From contig JALNYB010000038.1 of the NCBI GenBank assembly GCA_023230065.1, forward strand, positions 1 to 10,994: 10,994 bases of DNA, read 5' to 3'. This DNA comes from Candidatus Methanomethylophilaceae archaeon (lineage in GTDB: Archaea; Thermoplasmatota; Thermoplasmata; Methanomassiliicoccales; Methanomethylophilaceae). Position 1 is the stretch's first letter; each line of letters begins with the position of its first letter. This document shows positions 1 to 6,848 of the stretch, in pieces. Below the pieces are notes generated by a model that saw only the letters and a list, made by a program, of their open reading frames with translations, searched no databases and had not been told where the DNA came from. Position numbers and translations under genes: made by a program.

Positions 1-65
1 TCCGATTGACCAACATTCATGAAAGTGCAATAATACTCTTTTAATCTAAGTTTAGTAAAACTGAA

Positions 66-91
66 CTCCCCCCGTTTCGAACCGGGGGGAG
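66..91 (-). terminator. GC-rich hairpin after the mcr operon
   Basis: Nine-base arms CTCCCCCCG (66-74) and CGGGGGGAG (83-91) pair perfectly around an 8-base loop that itself contains the palindrome TTCGAA. It begins 23 bases after the stop of the last gene of the mcr operon, in otherwise AT-rich DNA. Read on the minus strand it is followed by a short T-containing stretch (TTCAGTTTTAC) rather than a long U-run, so it may be a terminator, an RNA 3'-end stabiliser, or both. Archaeal termination depends mainly on U-tracts, so the terminator label is inference. The hairpin itself is plain. Confidence 0.55.
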
Positions 92-114
92 CTGTAAAAG
101 AATTGTTAAATCGT

Positions 115-408
115 TTATCCACCGCCACTCGGAGTGAACGTAGAGATATCAATCTCTTCCTCGAATTTCTTCAAGTCTTTAAGTGTCTCTCCGGTTCCCT
201 TGAATGCATCGGTGGATCTTTCACGCTCTTTGAAGGAGAATACCTTGTACTCCGACTCGTCAGCAGGTTGCAGGAACGAAGCGTCGTAGTAAAGGTTGGT
301 ACGATCTAGTTTTACCCATGTCTTTCCATCCTTCTCGCGGACATCCGTTACCTTCCCTACCGTCAGGGTTGGCATGTACTTCAGTACATCTCCTTCTATC
401 ATTGGCAT
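115..408 (-). CDS. DUF2098-like small protein, fifth cistron of the mcr operon
   Basis: A 97-residue soluble protein of unknown function with no signal peptide or membrane segment. The N-terminal half carries a compact run, TVGKVTDV followed by KTWVKLD and TNLYYD (residues about 16-42), which I recognise as the pattern of the archaeal DUF2098 family; it looks like a small SH3-like beta barrel. The C-terminal half is charged (KERERS, LKDLKKFEEE) and the chain ends in three glycines. Its ATG overlaps the mcrA stop as TGATG, which argues for translational coupling and co-transcription with mcrBDGA. An alternative start is the third residue's ATG at 402, at a better distance (9 bases) from the AAAGG upstream. 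Being last in the MCR operon suggests a role in MCR biogenesis, maintenance or regulation, but that is inference. The coding call is strong; the family name is from memory of the pattern and less certain. Confidence 0.85.
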   Translation of the reverse strand: MPMIEGDVLKYMPTLTVGKVTDVREKDGKTWVKLDRTNLYYDASFLQPADESEYKVFSFKERERSTDAFKGTGETLKDLKKFEEEIDISTFTPSGGG

Positions 409-2072
409 CAGCCTTTGATAACTGCGGTTCTCTCACCAGCAGGGACGAACTCTCTGAGTCCGCCTCTTCCGATCTCTTTTGTGACATTAGCGAAGTCGAA
501 GACTAAGCTTGGGTCAGCAAATGCGACACGGATAAATGGATTGGCTGTGAAAGCGTCTCCACGAGCGACGTGAGCTGCCTTCGGGATACCTGAATATCCT
601 GAAAGGTGACCGACATTCATTGCGTAGTTCGGATAGTTAGGTCCACGAACTTCCATTGGCAGACCCTCATCAGACCTGTATGCGAAAGAGTTGGCTGAAC
701 CGCACTGATCCTGAAGATCGAATCCGTAGAATCCGAGACGTCCAGTCCTCTCCTTATGCTGAAGCATTGAGAGGTACCAGCAATTCAAACCGCAATCTGC
801 GATACCGGTTGCCATAGCGCCCGCGACACCGGTTGCTGCTGCTGCGACGGTTGCCCTCTGTGATCCACCGAAGTGAGTCTCCATGACAGCTGGGTATCTC
901 TCATACATCTCAAGTGCGTATGAGTTGATATCGTCACCGAGTTTGAGGAGTTCGTCGTAGTTCTTGGGGTCCAATTTGCAGAATCCACCGTATTTGTCTT
1001 TGATAGTGTCGATTGCGTGATAAACGTAATCTTCGAGGATGTTATCAGTATATGTTGCTGAAGCATACTGAGTGAATCCTACTCCACCAGACATGTATCC
1101 ACCGAGATATATCTGATCGAAAACTGCTGCTCCGAGACCTACTGTCTCAAGAACTGCACGTCCGGGATCATCTGGGTAGACACGGTCAGACTGAACCATA
1201 TCTGCAAAGAATCCGAATGGTATTCCACCGGGTTCGTTGGGTCCTCTTGCACGCCTAGCAGGCATCATAGTACCCATGTTGATAGACTGGTGTTTTGCGG
1301 CATATGCGAAATCTGCGATTGCTGCCTCTCCTGCTGCAAGTTTGTATGCGGAGATGAAAGCCATTGAGATCTGCATTGCTGCATGCCTTGATACGGTTGC
1401 ACCATCCATGAGCCTTCCGACCATGGTTGGAACACGCACTGCCTGCGTGAGTGTCTTTCCTATTGCCTGTTTCAGCTGTTTTGCCTGCTCCTTGGGGAAG
1501 AGTTTGTTGATGTCGATGACGAACCTTGGGTCGATCTCATCAATAAGCTCATCGTCACCAGAGAATACTTTAACGTATGAATCTGCAACAAGTGCAGGGT
1601 TACACTCTGCCATATGCTCCTGAACGATTGCTCCTCCAGGCATTGTGTGGTTTACTGACTCGAGATATGTGTTGATTGTCTCAGGTGTAACTTCTTTTCC
1701 CAATCTCTTCTCAATTGTTGCATGAGGAGAATCGAGACCAACAAGTATTGTCCTTCTGATATCATCCCAAGCCTGCTGGATAGCTGGATTGTTGATACAA
1801 TGGAGGTCATCGGCCTCTACATAAATATCAGTATGTGACAACTGATAGGGCATCATTAATCTCTGTCCGAGCGGAACTCCGATGTCTTCATTCATCATCG
1901 GGACGCCGCGCTTTTTAGCTATTGCGTCTGCTGATTTCTGGAATTCTACCTTAGATTTTGACTGTTTCCATCCGCCGTAGCAGTAGTATTTGGTCTCCAT
2001 ATCGGTAGGGTCTTCTTTGAATTTCTTCTTACATGCTTCCATGAAGAGTTTTTCCTTAGCTTTACCTGCCAT
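408..2072 (-). CDS. mcrA: methyl-coenzyme M reductase subunit alpha
   Basis: Alpha subunit of MCR, the cytoplasmic nickel (F430) enzyme that converts methyl-CoM and CoB to methane and CoM-S-S-CoB. The protein is 554 residues, normal for the family. Visible active-site features, numbered here with M. marburgensis equivalents: Gln151 (the axial Ni ligand Gln147) in IVQEHM; His261 (methyl-His257); Arg274 (methyl-Arg271) in [12 protein letters not shown]; Tyr336 (Tyr333) in [10 protein letters not shown]; Gln405 (methyl-Gln400) in FGGSQRA; and Tyr449-Gly450 (Tyr444 and thioglycine 445) followed by Asp455 and Cys457 (didehydro-Asp450, S-methyl-Cys452) in [12 protein letters not shown] chose the ATG at 2072 ([10 protein letters not shown]) over an in-frame GTG at 2081, because GGTGAG, which contains that GTG, is then the ribosome binding site. 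The start lies one base after the mcrG stop. It ends overlapping the next gene as TGATG. The spacing between His261 and Arg274 appears one residue short (see findings). Confidence 0.98.
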   Translation of the reverse strand: MAGKAKEKLFMEACKKKFKEDPTDMETKYYCYGGWKQSKSKVEFQKSADAIAKKRGVPMMNEDIGVPLGQRLMMPYQLSHTDIYVEADDLHCINNPAIQQAWDDIRRTILVGLDSPHATIEKRLGKEVTPETINTYLESVNHTMPGGAIVQEHMAECNPALVADSYVKVFSGDDELIDEIDPRFVIDINKLFPKEQAKQLKQAIGKTLTQAVRVPTMVGRLMDGATVSRHAAMQISMAFISAYKLAAGEAAIADFAYAAKHQSINMGTMMPARRARGPNEPGGIPFGFFADMVQSDRVYPDDPGRAVLETVGLGAAVFDQIYLGGYMSGGVGFTQYASATYTDNILEDYVYHAIDTIKDKYGGFCKLDPKNYDELLKLGDDINSYALEMYERYPAVMETHFGGSQRATVAAAATGVAGAMATGIADCGLNCWYLSMLQHKERTGRLGFYGFDLQDQCGSANSFAYRSDEGLPMEVRGPNYPNYAMNVGHLSGYSGIPKAAHVARGDAFTANPFIRVAFADPSLVFDFANVTKEIGRGGLREFVPAGERTAVIKG

Positions 2073-2073
2073 C

Positions 2074-2850
2074 TTACTCACCTTTGAATTTGAATGGCTG
2101 GAATCCGCCGAGTGTTCTCAGCTTGTGGATCCTGAGTCCATACATTGTTACTTCTTTGTCGTCTCTCATATCAACGCCGTCTGCTCTGAAGATGGTTGTC
2201 CTCTTCTTTAGATCAGACATTGATGCTGGCTTTCCGACATAGATCTTCCTGTCAAGTGGGATTGCGACCTGGTCCTTTACATAAACGACCTCTTTCTTGT
2301 CTGCATCCCAAACATATCTCTGCCATGCATCGAACATAAGTCCGTGCTCGTCGAGACGACATGCGTGTCCGTGAACGGTTGCTCCTCTGATTCCAGTAAG
2401 TGCTGGATCGAAGGTCTCATCGTCAATCAGTTCCTTAGCGAGTTTCTCAAGGTCCCTCTCTCTCATTTCAATGATCTGACGTCCGGAAAGTGTTCCGGTA
2501 TCAAGTCCTCTGTACCTTGAAAGATACATCCATGCTCTCTGGTATGGAGAAATGGGTGCAAAATATACTGAATCAGTAAACTGAATATACCTTACACGGT
2601 CTCCGTGCTTTGCTCCATCGATAGGTGTAACGAGTTTCCTGATTGGACAGTCTGGCTCTTTACCTTCTTCTATCGGGGGATGGATGGACTTGTATGCCTC
2701 TCCAGGATTACGGTGTCCCATAAGTCTGACGACGTCATCCATAGATACGTCACGAAGTTTTTTCAGGTTTATCTTAGGGTCCATATATCTCCTTCTGTTT
2801 TTAGCAGGAGATGTGGTACCGGGGTAAAACTGTCTTTTATATGCTACCAT
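2074..2850 (-). CDS. mcrG: methyl-coenzyme M reductase subunit gamma
   Basis: Gamma subunit of MCR; it completes the (alpha-beta-gamma)2 heterohexamer and contributes to the F430 and substrate channel. The protein is 258 residues, typical for McrG. Hallmarks: the N-terminal [24 protein letters not shown] (about 83-94); [10 protein letters not shown] (about 119-128); [12 protein letters not shown] (about 155-166); [11 protein letters not shown] (about 192-202) and [10 protein letters not shown]; and the C-terminal GGFQPFKFK. The chosen start is the ATG at 2850 (MVAYKRQ). An in-frame GTG at 2859 is part of the SD sequence GAGGTG, six bases ahead of the ATG, and known McrG proteins begin near MAYxRQ. 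It starts one base after the mcrD stop and ends one base before the mcrA start. In some methanogens mcrC sits between mcrD and mcrG; here there is no room for it. Confidence 0.97.
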   Translation of the reverse strand: MVAYKRQFYPGTTSPAKNRRRYMDPKINLKKLRDVSMDDVVRLMGHRNPGEAYKSIHPPIEEGKEPDCPIRKLVTPIDGAKHGDRVRYIQFTDSVYFAPISPYQRAWMYLSRYRGLDTGTLSGRQIIEMRERDLEKLAKELIDDETFDPALTGIRGATVHGHACRLDEHGLMFDAWQRYVWDADKKEVVYVKDQVAIPLDRKIYVGKPASMSDLKKRTTIFRADGVDMRDDKEVTMYGLRIHKLRTLGGFQPFKFKGE

Positions 2851-2851
2851 A

Positions 2852-3289
2852 TTATTCACCTCTATAGTCTCTGAGTGATTTTCTAAATTTCGAGAATCTA
2901 CCTATATTGACAGAGAAACCCATAGGCATTGTTGCCTCGCAGGCTTCTGTGATCTGTGCAACTACAGCGTTCAGCATCTCTTCATCTTCAACATCCAACT
3001 CAATGTAAAATGCGCCTACTAAATAGCACAATTCTACATCACGTCCGCCGACCTTTATTACCTTGCGCTCGGAGTGATTATTTGGAATGCCCTTTGCAGG
3101 TCCGTTGTTAATGTTCTTTGACAGGCTCTCACCGGTCATGTTGATCTGCCTTATATGCTCAATTGGTTCCAACGCATTCAGTACCTTTTCGGTTGTGTCT
3201 GCTCCCAACATATTATTGGAGAATATCTCAACCTCTGGAAGTGGTATTCCTGCATAATCCGCTGCTGGCTTTCCCGACATAGAAATCAT
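2852..3289 (-). CDS. mcrD: methyl-coenzyme M reductase operon protein D
   Basis: McrD is a small non-catalytic protein encoded in mcr operons. Published work on the family shows that it binds MCR during assembly. This copy has 145 residues. The family pattern is visible as [11 protein letters not shown] (about 17-27), [15 protein letters not shown] (about 61-75), [20 protein letters not shown] (about 80-99) and the C-terminal [21 protein letters not shown]. No signal peptide or membrane segment is seen. Its ATG at 3289 overlaps the mcrB stop as TGATG, with a weak AAGGT three bases upstream. A second in-frame ATG (residue 4, position 3280) is possible but less well placed. The last codons of mcrD contain the ribosome binding site of mcrG, so the two are tightly packed. 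Confidence 0.95.
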   Translation of the reverse strand: MISMSGKPAADYAGIPLPEVEIFSNNMLGADTTEKVLNALEPIEHIRQINMTGESLSKNINNGPAKGIPNNHSERKVIKVGGRDVELCYLVGAFYIELDVEDEEMLNAVVAQITEACEATMPMGFSVNIGRFSKFRKSLRDYRGE

Positions 3290-4617
3290 CAGACCTTCTT
3301 TGCGATCTTCTTAGCCTCTGCGCCTACGACCTGCATAGGTGAGTGGAATTCTTTCATATCTCCGAATACCTCTTTGATAAGGCCGGATGTTGCTTCAGGT
3401 GAGAAGGTCTGTGTTCCGCCATCCAGACAGTTTGCTGCTGTAACTGCGGGAATCAAAACTCCTTTTGCATGCCTTGTAACAACGTGGTTTCCGTGGAACA
3501 GACCTGGTCCTCCTCCTCCATAAATGGAGTGTGAGAAGAATGACATACCTACACCGACTCCTTCCGCTCTACCATAGTCGACACCGGGTAGACCCGTCTC
3601 GTGCTCGAGCAGATCGTTGTAGTACAAAATTGTTCCTGGAACACCCTGAGCTGCCCTTGCTGCTCCGACATTCACCATGACTGCTGCAACCATTCCTACA
3701 GATGCATATGCATTCCACAACGGAAGATCGTCTGTTGTGTATACCTTGTATCCTGAAGGAAGTGTCTCTTTAACGTAGATGACTTTATCTTCAATTGCAC
3801 GTCCGACGATGGACTCAATAACAGTACCAACTGTTCCAGTCTTACCGTTCTTCTTTACGATTGAATAAAGCATATTGTTAGCGTTAAGTCCCTGATAAGC
3901 GAGACACAGAAGGTGTCCTCTCTCGAAGGGTCCGATAGCGTCTCCCATCTCAAAGGATCCACACTGTTCAAAAATAGACGATAATGCAGTACCCTGCATT
4001 GCATTCTTGTTAACAAGTGCAACGACGTGGTTTGCCATAATATTCCTTAATGCAAAACCAGCTCCCTCGTTGTTCTGTGGAATTTCGAGGATCGACTTGC
4101 AATTTGCACCATCGAATCCTACTGTCTGAGGATATCTTCCCCATACTGCACCTTTTACCATGTTGGCCTTATACATCGGTATTTTGAATTGATCGATGAT
4201 TGCCTCGGTAACTGCGGATGCGGTTGCTGTAAATCCTGTTGTGTATTCTACGCCGGCATTCATTCTTGATTCTGGTACAACTACGATGAGTGATTTTCCA
4301 CCGTTTTTGATAATGACGACTGTATCATCGCCATCTATTACCTGAACCATTTCTTTAATTGCCTTTGCAATCTTCTCTGCGTTAGCAACTAATGGAATAT
4401 CGATCTCTTTTCCTCTGATCATTGCGCCAGCCATGTTACCGGTTTTGAGAGCTTTCTCAATTCCAGCAAGGTTAACTGCAACGGTCCTCTTTGTCAGAGA
4501 TGCAATTCTTTTAATTGCGTTGTTGCGCAACGGACTGATGGCTTCCAACGGTACGTCTTTTGCAATACGTTTTCCATTGTCGTCATACAGGTCGATTACG
4601 TCCTCGTATTTTGGCAT
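3289..4617 (-). CDS. mcrB: methyl-coenzyme M reductase subunit beta
   Basis: Beta subunit of MCR and first gene of the operon. The 442-residue length is typical. Recognised segments: the N-terminal [14 protein letters not shown]; the stretch around [20 protein letters not shown] (about 151-170); [21 protein letters not shown] (about 318-338); and [23 protein letters not shown] (about 361-383), which includes the Phe, Ser, Tyr and Gly residues that line the coenzyme B and F430 pocket in crystallised MCR. The end, [12 protein letters not shown], is also typical. The ATG at 4617 is preceded by a near-perfect SD sequence, AAGGAGGT, five to six bases away, the strongest ribosome binding site in the window and in keeping with a very highly expressed protein. 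The stop overlaps the mcrD start as TGATG. The operon promoter lies in the 286-bp gap upstream. Confidence 0.98.
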   Translation of the reverse strand: MPKYEDVIDLYDDNGKRIAKDVPLEAISPLRNNAIKRIASLTKRTVAVNLAGIEKALKTGNMAGAMIRGKEIDIPLVANAEKIAKAIKEMVQVIDGDDTVVIIKNGGKSLIVVVPESRMNAGVEYTTGFTATASAVTEAIIDQFKIPMYKANMVKGAVWGRYPQTVGFDGANCKSILEIPQNNEGAGFALRNIMANHVVALVNKNAMQGTALSSIFEQCGSFEMGDAIGPFERGHLLCLAYQGLNANNMLYSIVKKNGKTGTVGTVIESIVGRAIEDKVIYVKETLPSGYKVYTTDDLPLWNAYASVGMVAAVMVNVGAARAAQGVPGTILYYNDLLEHETGLPGVDYGRAEGVGVGMSFFSHSIYGGGGPGLFHGNHVVTRHAKGVLIPAVTAANCLDGGTQTFSPEATSGLIKEVFGDMKEFHSPMQVVGAEAKKIAKKV

Positions 4618-4643
4618 TTTATACCTCCTTAGTCAATAAATGT

Positions 4644-4665
4644 GCGAAAAATGTCAATTTTCCGC
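4644..4665 (-). promoter_or_regulatory. hairpin in the mcr 5' leader
   Basis: Between the predicted mcr transcription start and the SD sequence, the minus strand can form an eight-pair stem: GCGGAAAA with TTTTTCGC, one of the pairs a G-U wobble, closing a six-base loop TTGACA. It ends about 27 bases before the mcrB ATG and leaves the SD site free. It could affect mRNA stability or bind a regulator. The pairing is seen in the sequence; any function is inference. Confidence 0.4.
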
Positions 4666-4686
4666 GTTTCCCCTTGCAAACCTGTA

Positions 4687-4701
4687 AACGTGTTATACGT
4701 T
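4687..4701. repeat. inverted repeat beside the mcr TATA box
   Basis: AACGT (4687-4691) and ACGTT (4697-4701) form an inverted repeat with a five-base spacer (GTTAT), abutting and slightly overlapping the predicted TATA box on its downstream side. A protein bound here would block or modulate transcription factor or polymerase access, so this is a candidate operator. The arms are short and could be chance. Confidence 0.25.
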
Positions 4702-4707
4702 ATAAAA
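4700..4707 (-). promoter_or_regulatory. TATA-like box of the mcr operon promoter
   Basis: The minus strand reads CCTTTTATAACG here, the best match to an archaeal TATA box in the gap upstream of mcrB. With the usual spacing of about 25 bases, transcription would begin near 4675-4682 and give a leader of roughly 60 bases containing the hairpin and the SD site. No transcript data are available, so the placement is a prediction. Confidence 0.5.
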
Positions 4708-4733
4708 GGATGGTAAAAATGGCAACTTTTTAG

Positions 4734-4749
4734 AAAAATACATATTTTT
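4734..4749. repeat. AT-rich inverted repeat upstream of the mcr promoter
   Basis: AAAAATA (4734-4740) and TATTTTT (4743-4749) are perfect reverse complements around the two bases CA. The element lies about 30 bases upstream of the predicted mcr TATA box, a typical place for an archaeal activator site. AT-rich palindromes arise easily in AT-rich spacers, so the functional reading is weak. Confidence 0.25.
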
Positions 4750-4833
4750 ATGTCAAAAAGAGACCGCCAAAAAGAACTCTAAAGAGCATTTCATGTTCAG
4801 ACACTAATATTTAATACTTATTTTGAGTAATAA

Positions 4834-4879
4834 AAATGAGAGAATTAATGCATAACAAACGCACCAATTCTTCTCATTT
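4834..4879 (-). terminator. stem-loop with T-run after the DUF169 gene
   Basis: On the minus strand, 25 bases after the stop of the DUF169 gene, a 13-pair stem (AAATGAGA then GAATT, with one bulged A, against AATTC then TCTCATTT) encloses a 19-base loop and is followed by further T residues, giving TTTTT. The structure resembles an intrinsic terminator and would separate the DUF169 transcript from the mcr operon promoter. Further T5 runs lie downstream on the same strand between about 4755 and 4775 and could act as backup terminators. Confidence 0.5.
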
Positions 4880-4903
4880 AGTAGATGTTGAAATATTTTT
4901 AAT

Positions 4904-5614
4904 TTATTCACGCTTTGCTTTGGTCAAAACACCCGTCCTGTACTTATCCAAGTGTGTAATATATCCTGGAATCTTAGAATACGGGATGCCTACAGCAAGC
5001 TCATCCTTCGCCATATCTGTCTTCTTCCTACAACCGAAACATCCCAACGAGATGTTAGGAACTCCACTAACTACAGGTATAACAGTAATATCCTCACACG
5101 CACATTGGAACGGCGAAGAACTGAATGTTGCACGTCCACCTTGCTCTGCGGTCATAAGAGGGATGATCCAATATACACGCTCAGGAATGTCTACGATTGT
5201 GACTACATCAGGTGTAAAATCTGCATCTTTAAGAGGACAGACGACCTCCCCTACAATCTCGTAAGACATTGGAATACGATCGCTGATCATCTTAGCAGCA
5301 GCGGCTGCGGAATCATGAATACCGATGCCTACATGAAACTCTCCTGTAGCGACCTTCTCAGGTGTAGGTAGCATTCCCAATGCAGATGCACCTACGTGGC
5401 AATTCTGCATTTCTAGAGGCATCTTGATACATTCTCCGTGCCTTGCACGGAACATTGCTTGACAATGACTCATCTGTGCTTCTGGAAGTTTGCAACAGGC
5501 TGGATATTCCTCTCCTTCCTTAATAAGCTTGATAGCAACAGGTTCTGCCCTGAGGCCGAGAATGGTTTTCAATTTCTCTGCGTACTCAGAATTCGTCTTA
5601 AGTATGTTCGACAT
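4904..5614 (-). CDS. DUF169 family cysteine-rich protein
   Basis: A 236-residue soluble protein of the uncharacterised DUF169 family. It begins with an alpha-helical stretch ending LGLRAEPVAIKLIKEGEE (about 19-36), a standard DUF169 opening, and has the family hallmark LGCFGCRKKTD near 190-200. Ten cysteines are present, at about 40, 41, 51, 62, 72, 126, 171, 173, 192 and 195. The pairs CxC (171/173) and CxxC (192/195) suggest metal, Fe-S or cofactor binding, which is inference. No signal peptide or membrane helix is seen. The gene has no SD sequence, and a TATA-like GTTTTATT (5640-5647) centred about 30 bases before the ATG suggests a leaderless or nearly leaderless transcript of its own. 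It lies 89 bp after the methylcobamide:CoM methyltransferase gene and just before the mcr operon, so a link to methanogenesis is plausible but unproven. Confidence 0.88.
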   Translation of the reverse strand: MSNILKTNSEYAEKLKTILGLRAEPVAIKLIKEGEEYPACCKLPEAQMSHCQAMFRARHGECIKMPLEMQNCHVGASALGMLPTPEKVATGEFHVGIGIHDSAAAAAKMISDRIPMSYEIVGEVVCPLKDADFTPDVVTIVDIPERVYWIIPLMTAEQGGRATFSSSPFQCACEDITVIPVVSGVPNISLGCFGCRKKTDMAKDELAVGIPYSKIPGYITHLDKYRTGVLTKAKRE

Positions 5615-5639
5615 GAATATGTAAAGCGACTTACAATAG

Positions 5640-5647
5640 AATAAAAC
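5640..5647 (-). promoter_or_regulatory. TATA-like box of the DUF169 gene
   Basis: The minus strand reads GTTTTATT about 30 bases ahead of the ATG at 5614. A start site 25 bases downstream falls within a few bases of that ATG. Together with the absence of an SD sequence this fits leaderless translation, which is common in Thermoplasmata. It is predicted from position and composition only. Confidence 0.35.
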
Positions 5648-5703
5648 TTGTGCTGAAAAACATAAGTGGTAAGAGGTTTAGTAAGAAGTTTTTAATCGTA
5701 AGC

Positions 5704-6744
5704 TTAGTTCTTGAAACCTTTGACAGCGTCAACAAGTGCCTGCATGTTCTCGTTGGATGTCGCAACTGCGATACCGCAACCAGAAGAGATAACACCGAAT
5801 CCAGCTTTTGCGCTGTTGAGTGCTCCTTCTTTGACTTCTTCAGGAGTTCCCTGGAAGAGAGGCCTGACTGATCCGACGTTTCCGACGAGAACTGTCTTGC
5901 TTCCGATTGCCGAGACAGCTTTGAATGGGTCAACTTTCTCTTCGATTGAAAGTCCGGTTACACCGGTGCCCGCCATTGCATCGAGAATAGGATATGTGTC
6001 ACCGCAGATATGCAGGACTGAGAATGCATCTTTAACGTTTGCAAGACATTTCTTGATTGCGTGTCCGGATGCCTCTTCGAACATATCAGGTGCGAGCATA
6101 TCGGTTGATCCTGAGGGCTCTGACATCTGAATGACGTCTGCGCCTGCATCGGATAATGCCTGTGTATATGTTGCACATATTGGTGTGACTGCATCTACCC
6201 ATTTATCAACCTCTTCTGGTGCCATCATCATACCGAAAACCATGTTCTCTGTGCTGATCATATGACCTGCAAGTGTGAATGGTCCGGTGTTTCCTGCGAC
6301 AACAGCGTAATTCTCTCCGTGTGATTTTTTCAAAAGGCCCATTGCTTCAAGTACAACTGCCGGCCTACCTGCTTTTATGAATTCCTCAGGTGCCATAAGT
6401 GCATCTGGGCTGTCATACTCGCCCACCATTGGGTCGAATTTGAAGGGGTGGACTTTGATCATAGGTGCTGCGTCTTTTTTATCGACCTGAACCTTACATC
6501 CGAGTCTCTCTGCCTCAACTGTGAGACAGAAGGGTCCTCTTACACACTCGAATCCAAACATATCGGCCTGTGCTGCTGCGAGCTTTGCCATAAGTTTAGC
6601 GTCTTTGTGGGCTTCGGGCCATGCGGCGCCGACCTTCTCCATCTGTCCGAGTGTTGCAGACTGGGTAAAAATAGCTACCGGAGGTCTGTCGAGTTGTTCG
6701 TTTTTCATTGCTGCGATTACTCTTTCTCTTGGAGTCATTGACAT
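5704..6744 (-). CDS. mtaA: methylcobamide:CoM methyltransferase, MtaA/MtbA family (closer to MtaA)
   Basis: A 346-residue cytoplasmic enzyme of the uroporphyrinogen decarboxylase fold. In methylotrophic methanogens it transfers the methyl group from a methyl-corrinoid protein to coenzyme M, making the substrate of MCR. Zinc ligands are visible as His245 and Cys247 in VLHICGDT and Cys323 in SSGCGIA, matching the HxC...C site of MtaA and MtbA. Other family features are TPRERVIAAM, the AAWPEAHKDA segment (about 40-49), VRGPFCLTVEAERLGC (about 68-83) and LVGNVGS (about 286-292). RGPFCLTVEAERLGC and the segment HPF...APEEFIKAGRPAVVLEA resemble methanol-type MtaA more than methylamine-type MtbA as I recall them, but the corrinoid partner cannot be fixed from sequence alone. 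The ATG at 6744 is chosen because AGGAG lies about nine bases upstream; a second ATG, two codons further in, is too far. It probably has its own promoter at about 6781-6790. Function within the family is confident; mtaA versus mtbA is moderate. Confidence 0.9.
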   Translation of the reverse strand: MSMTPRERVIAAMKNEQLDRPPVAIFTQSATLGQMEKVGAAWPEAHKDAKLMAKLAAAQADMFGFECVRGPFCLTVEAERLGCKVQVDKKDAAPMIKVHPFKFDPMVGEYDSPDALMAPEEFIKAGRPAVVLEAMGLLKKSHGENYAVVAGNTGPFTLAGHMISTENMVFGMMMAPEEVDKWVDAVTPICATYTQALSDAGADVIQMSEPSGSTDMLAPDMFEEASGHAIKKCLANVKDAFSVLHICGDTYPILDAMAGTGVTGLSIEEKVDPFKAVSAIGSKTVLVGNVGSVRPLFQGTPEEVKEGALNSAKAGFGVISSGCGIAVATSNENMQALVDAVKGFKN

Positions 6745-6780
6745 GTATAACTTCTCCTGGTAATGGGAATAGAATACTAT

Positions 6781-6790
6781 TATTTAAAAG
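6781..6790 (-). promoter_or_regulatory. TATA-like box of the methyltransferase gene
   Basis: The minus strand reads CCTTTTAAATAATAG, a good archaeal TATA-like element centred about 41 bases before the ATG at 6744. It predicts a start near 6760 and a leader of about 16 bases containing the AGGAG ribosome binding site. Its T-run is shared with the end of the preceding terminator-like hairpin. Confidence 0.5.
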
Positions 6791-6810
6791 GCTTATTTTT
6801 CAAATCAGCC
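6786..6810 (-). terminator. hairpin plus TTTT after the metallophosphoesterase gene
   Basis: On the minus strand GGCTGATT pairs with AATAAGCC (one mismatch) around the five-base loop TGAAA and is followed at once by TTTT. It lies 39 bases after the stop of the metallophosphoesterase gene. This is intrinsic-terminator-like, and its U-run coincides with the TATA-like box of the next gene. Confidence 0.4.
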
Positions 6811-6848
6811 CTATTTTTGATGATATAACTGCCTATTGACCATATCAT

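Noticed and set aside
1..42. Possible ends or starts of neighbouring genes at the left edge: a minus ATG at 20 (MNVGQS...) and an open plus frame ending in TAA at 40-42
   Set aside because: Six and thirteen codons respectively, without a ribosome binding site or recognisable residues; too short to support.
66..94. GGTTCGAA on the minus strand within the GC-rich hairpin, resembling a tRNA T-loop
   Set aside because: The T-stem would contain a G-G mismatch next to the loop, and no acceptor, D or anticodon arms can be drawn around it.
1237..1623. 128-codon plus-strand frame inside mcrA
   Set aside because: Shadow of the strongly conserved mcrA coding sequence on the opposite strand; the protein resembles no family I know.
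4836..5264. 142-codon plus-strand frame opposite the DUF169 gene
   Set aside because: Lies antisense to a clear DUF169 coding sequence and its first codons run through a terminator-like hairpin; no ribosome site and no recognisable motif.
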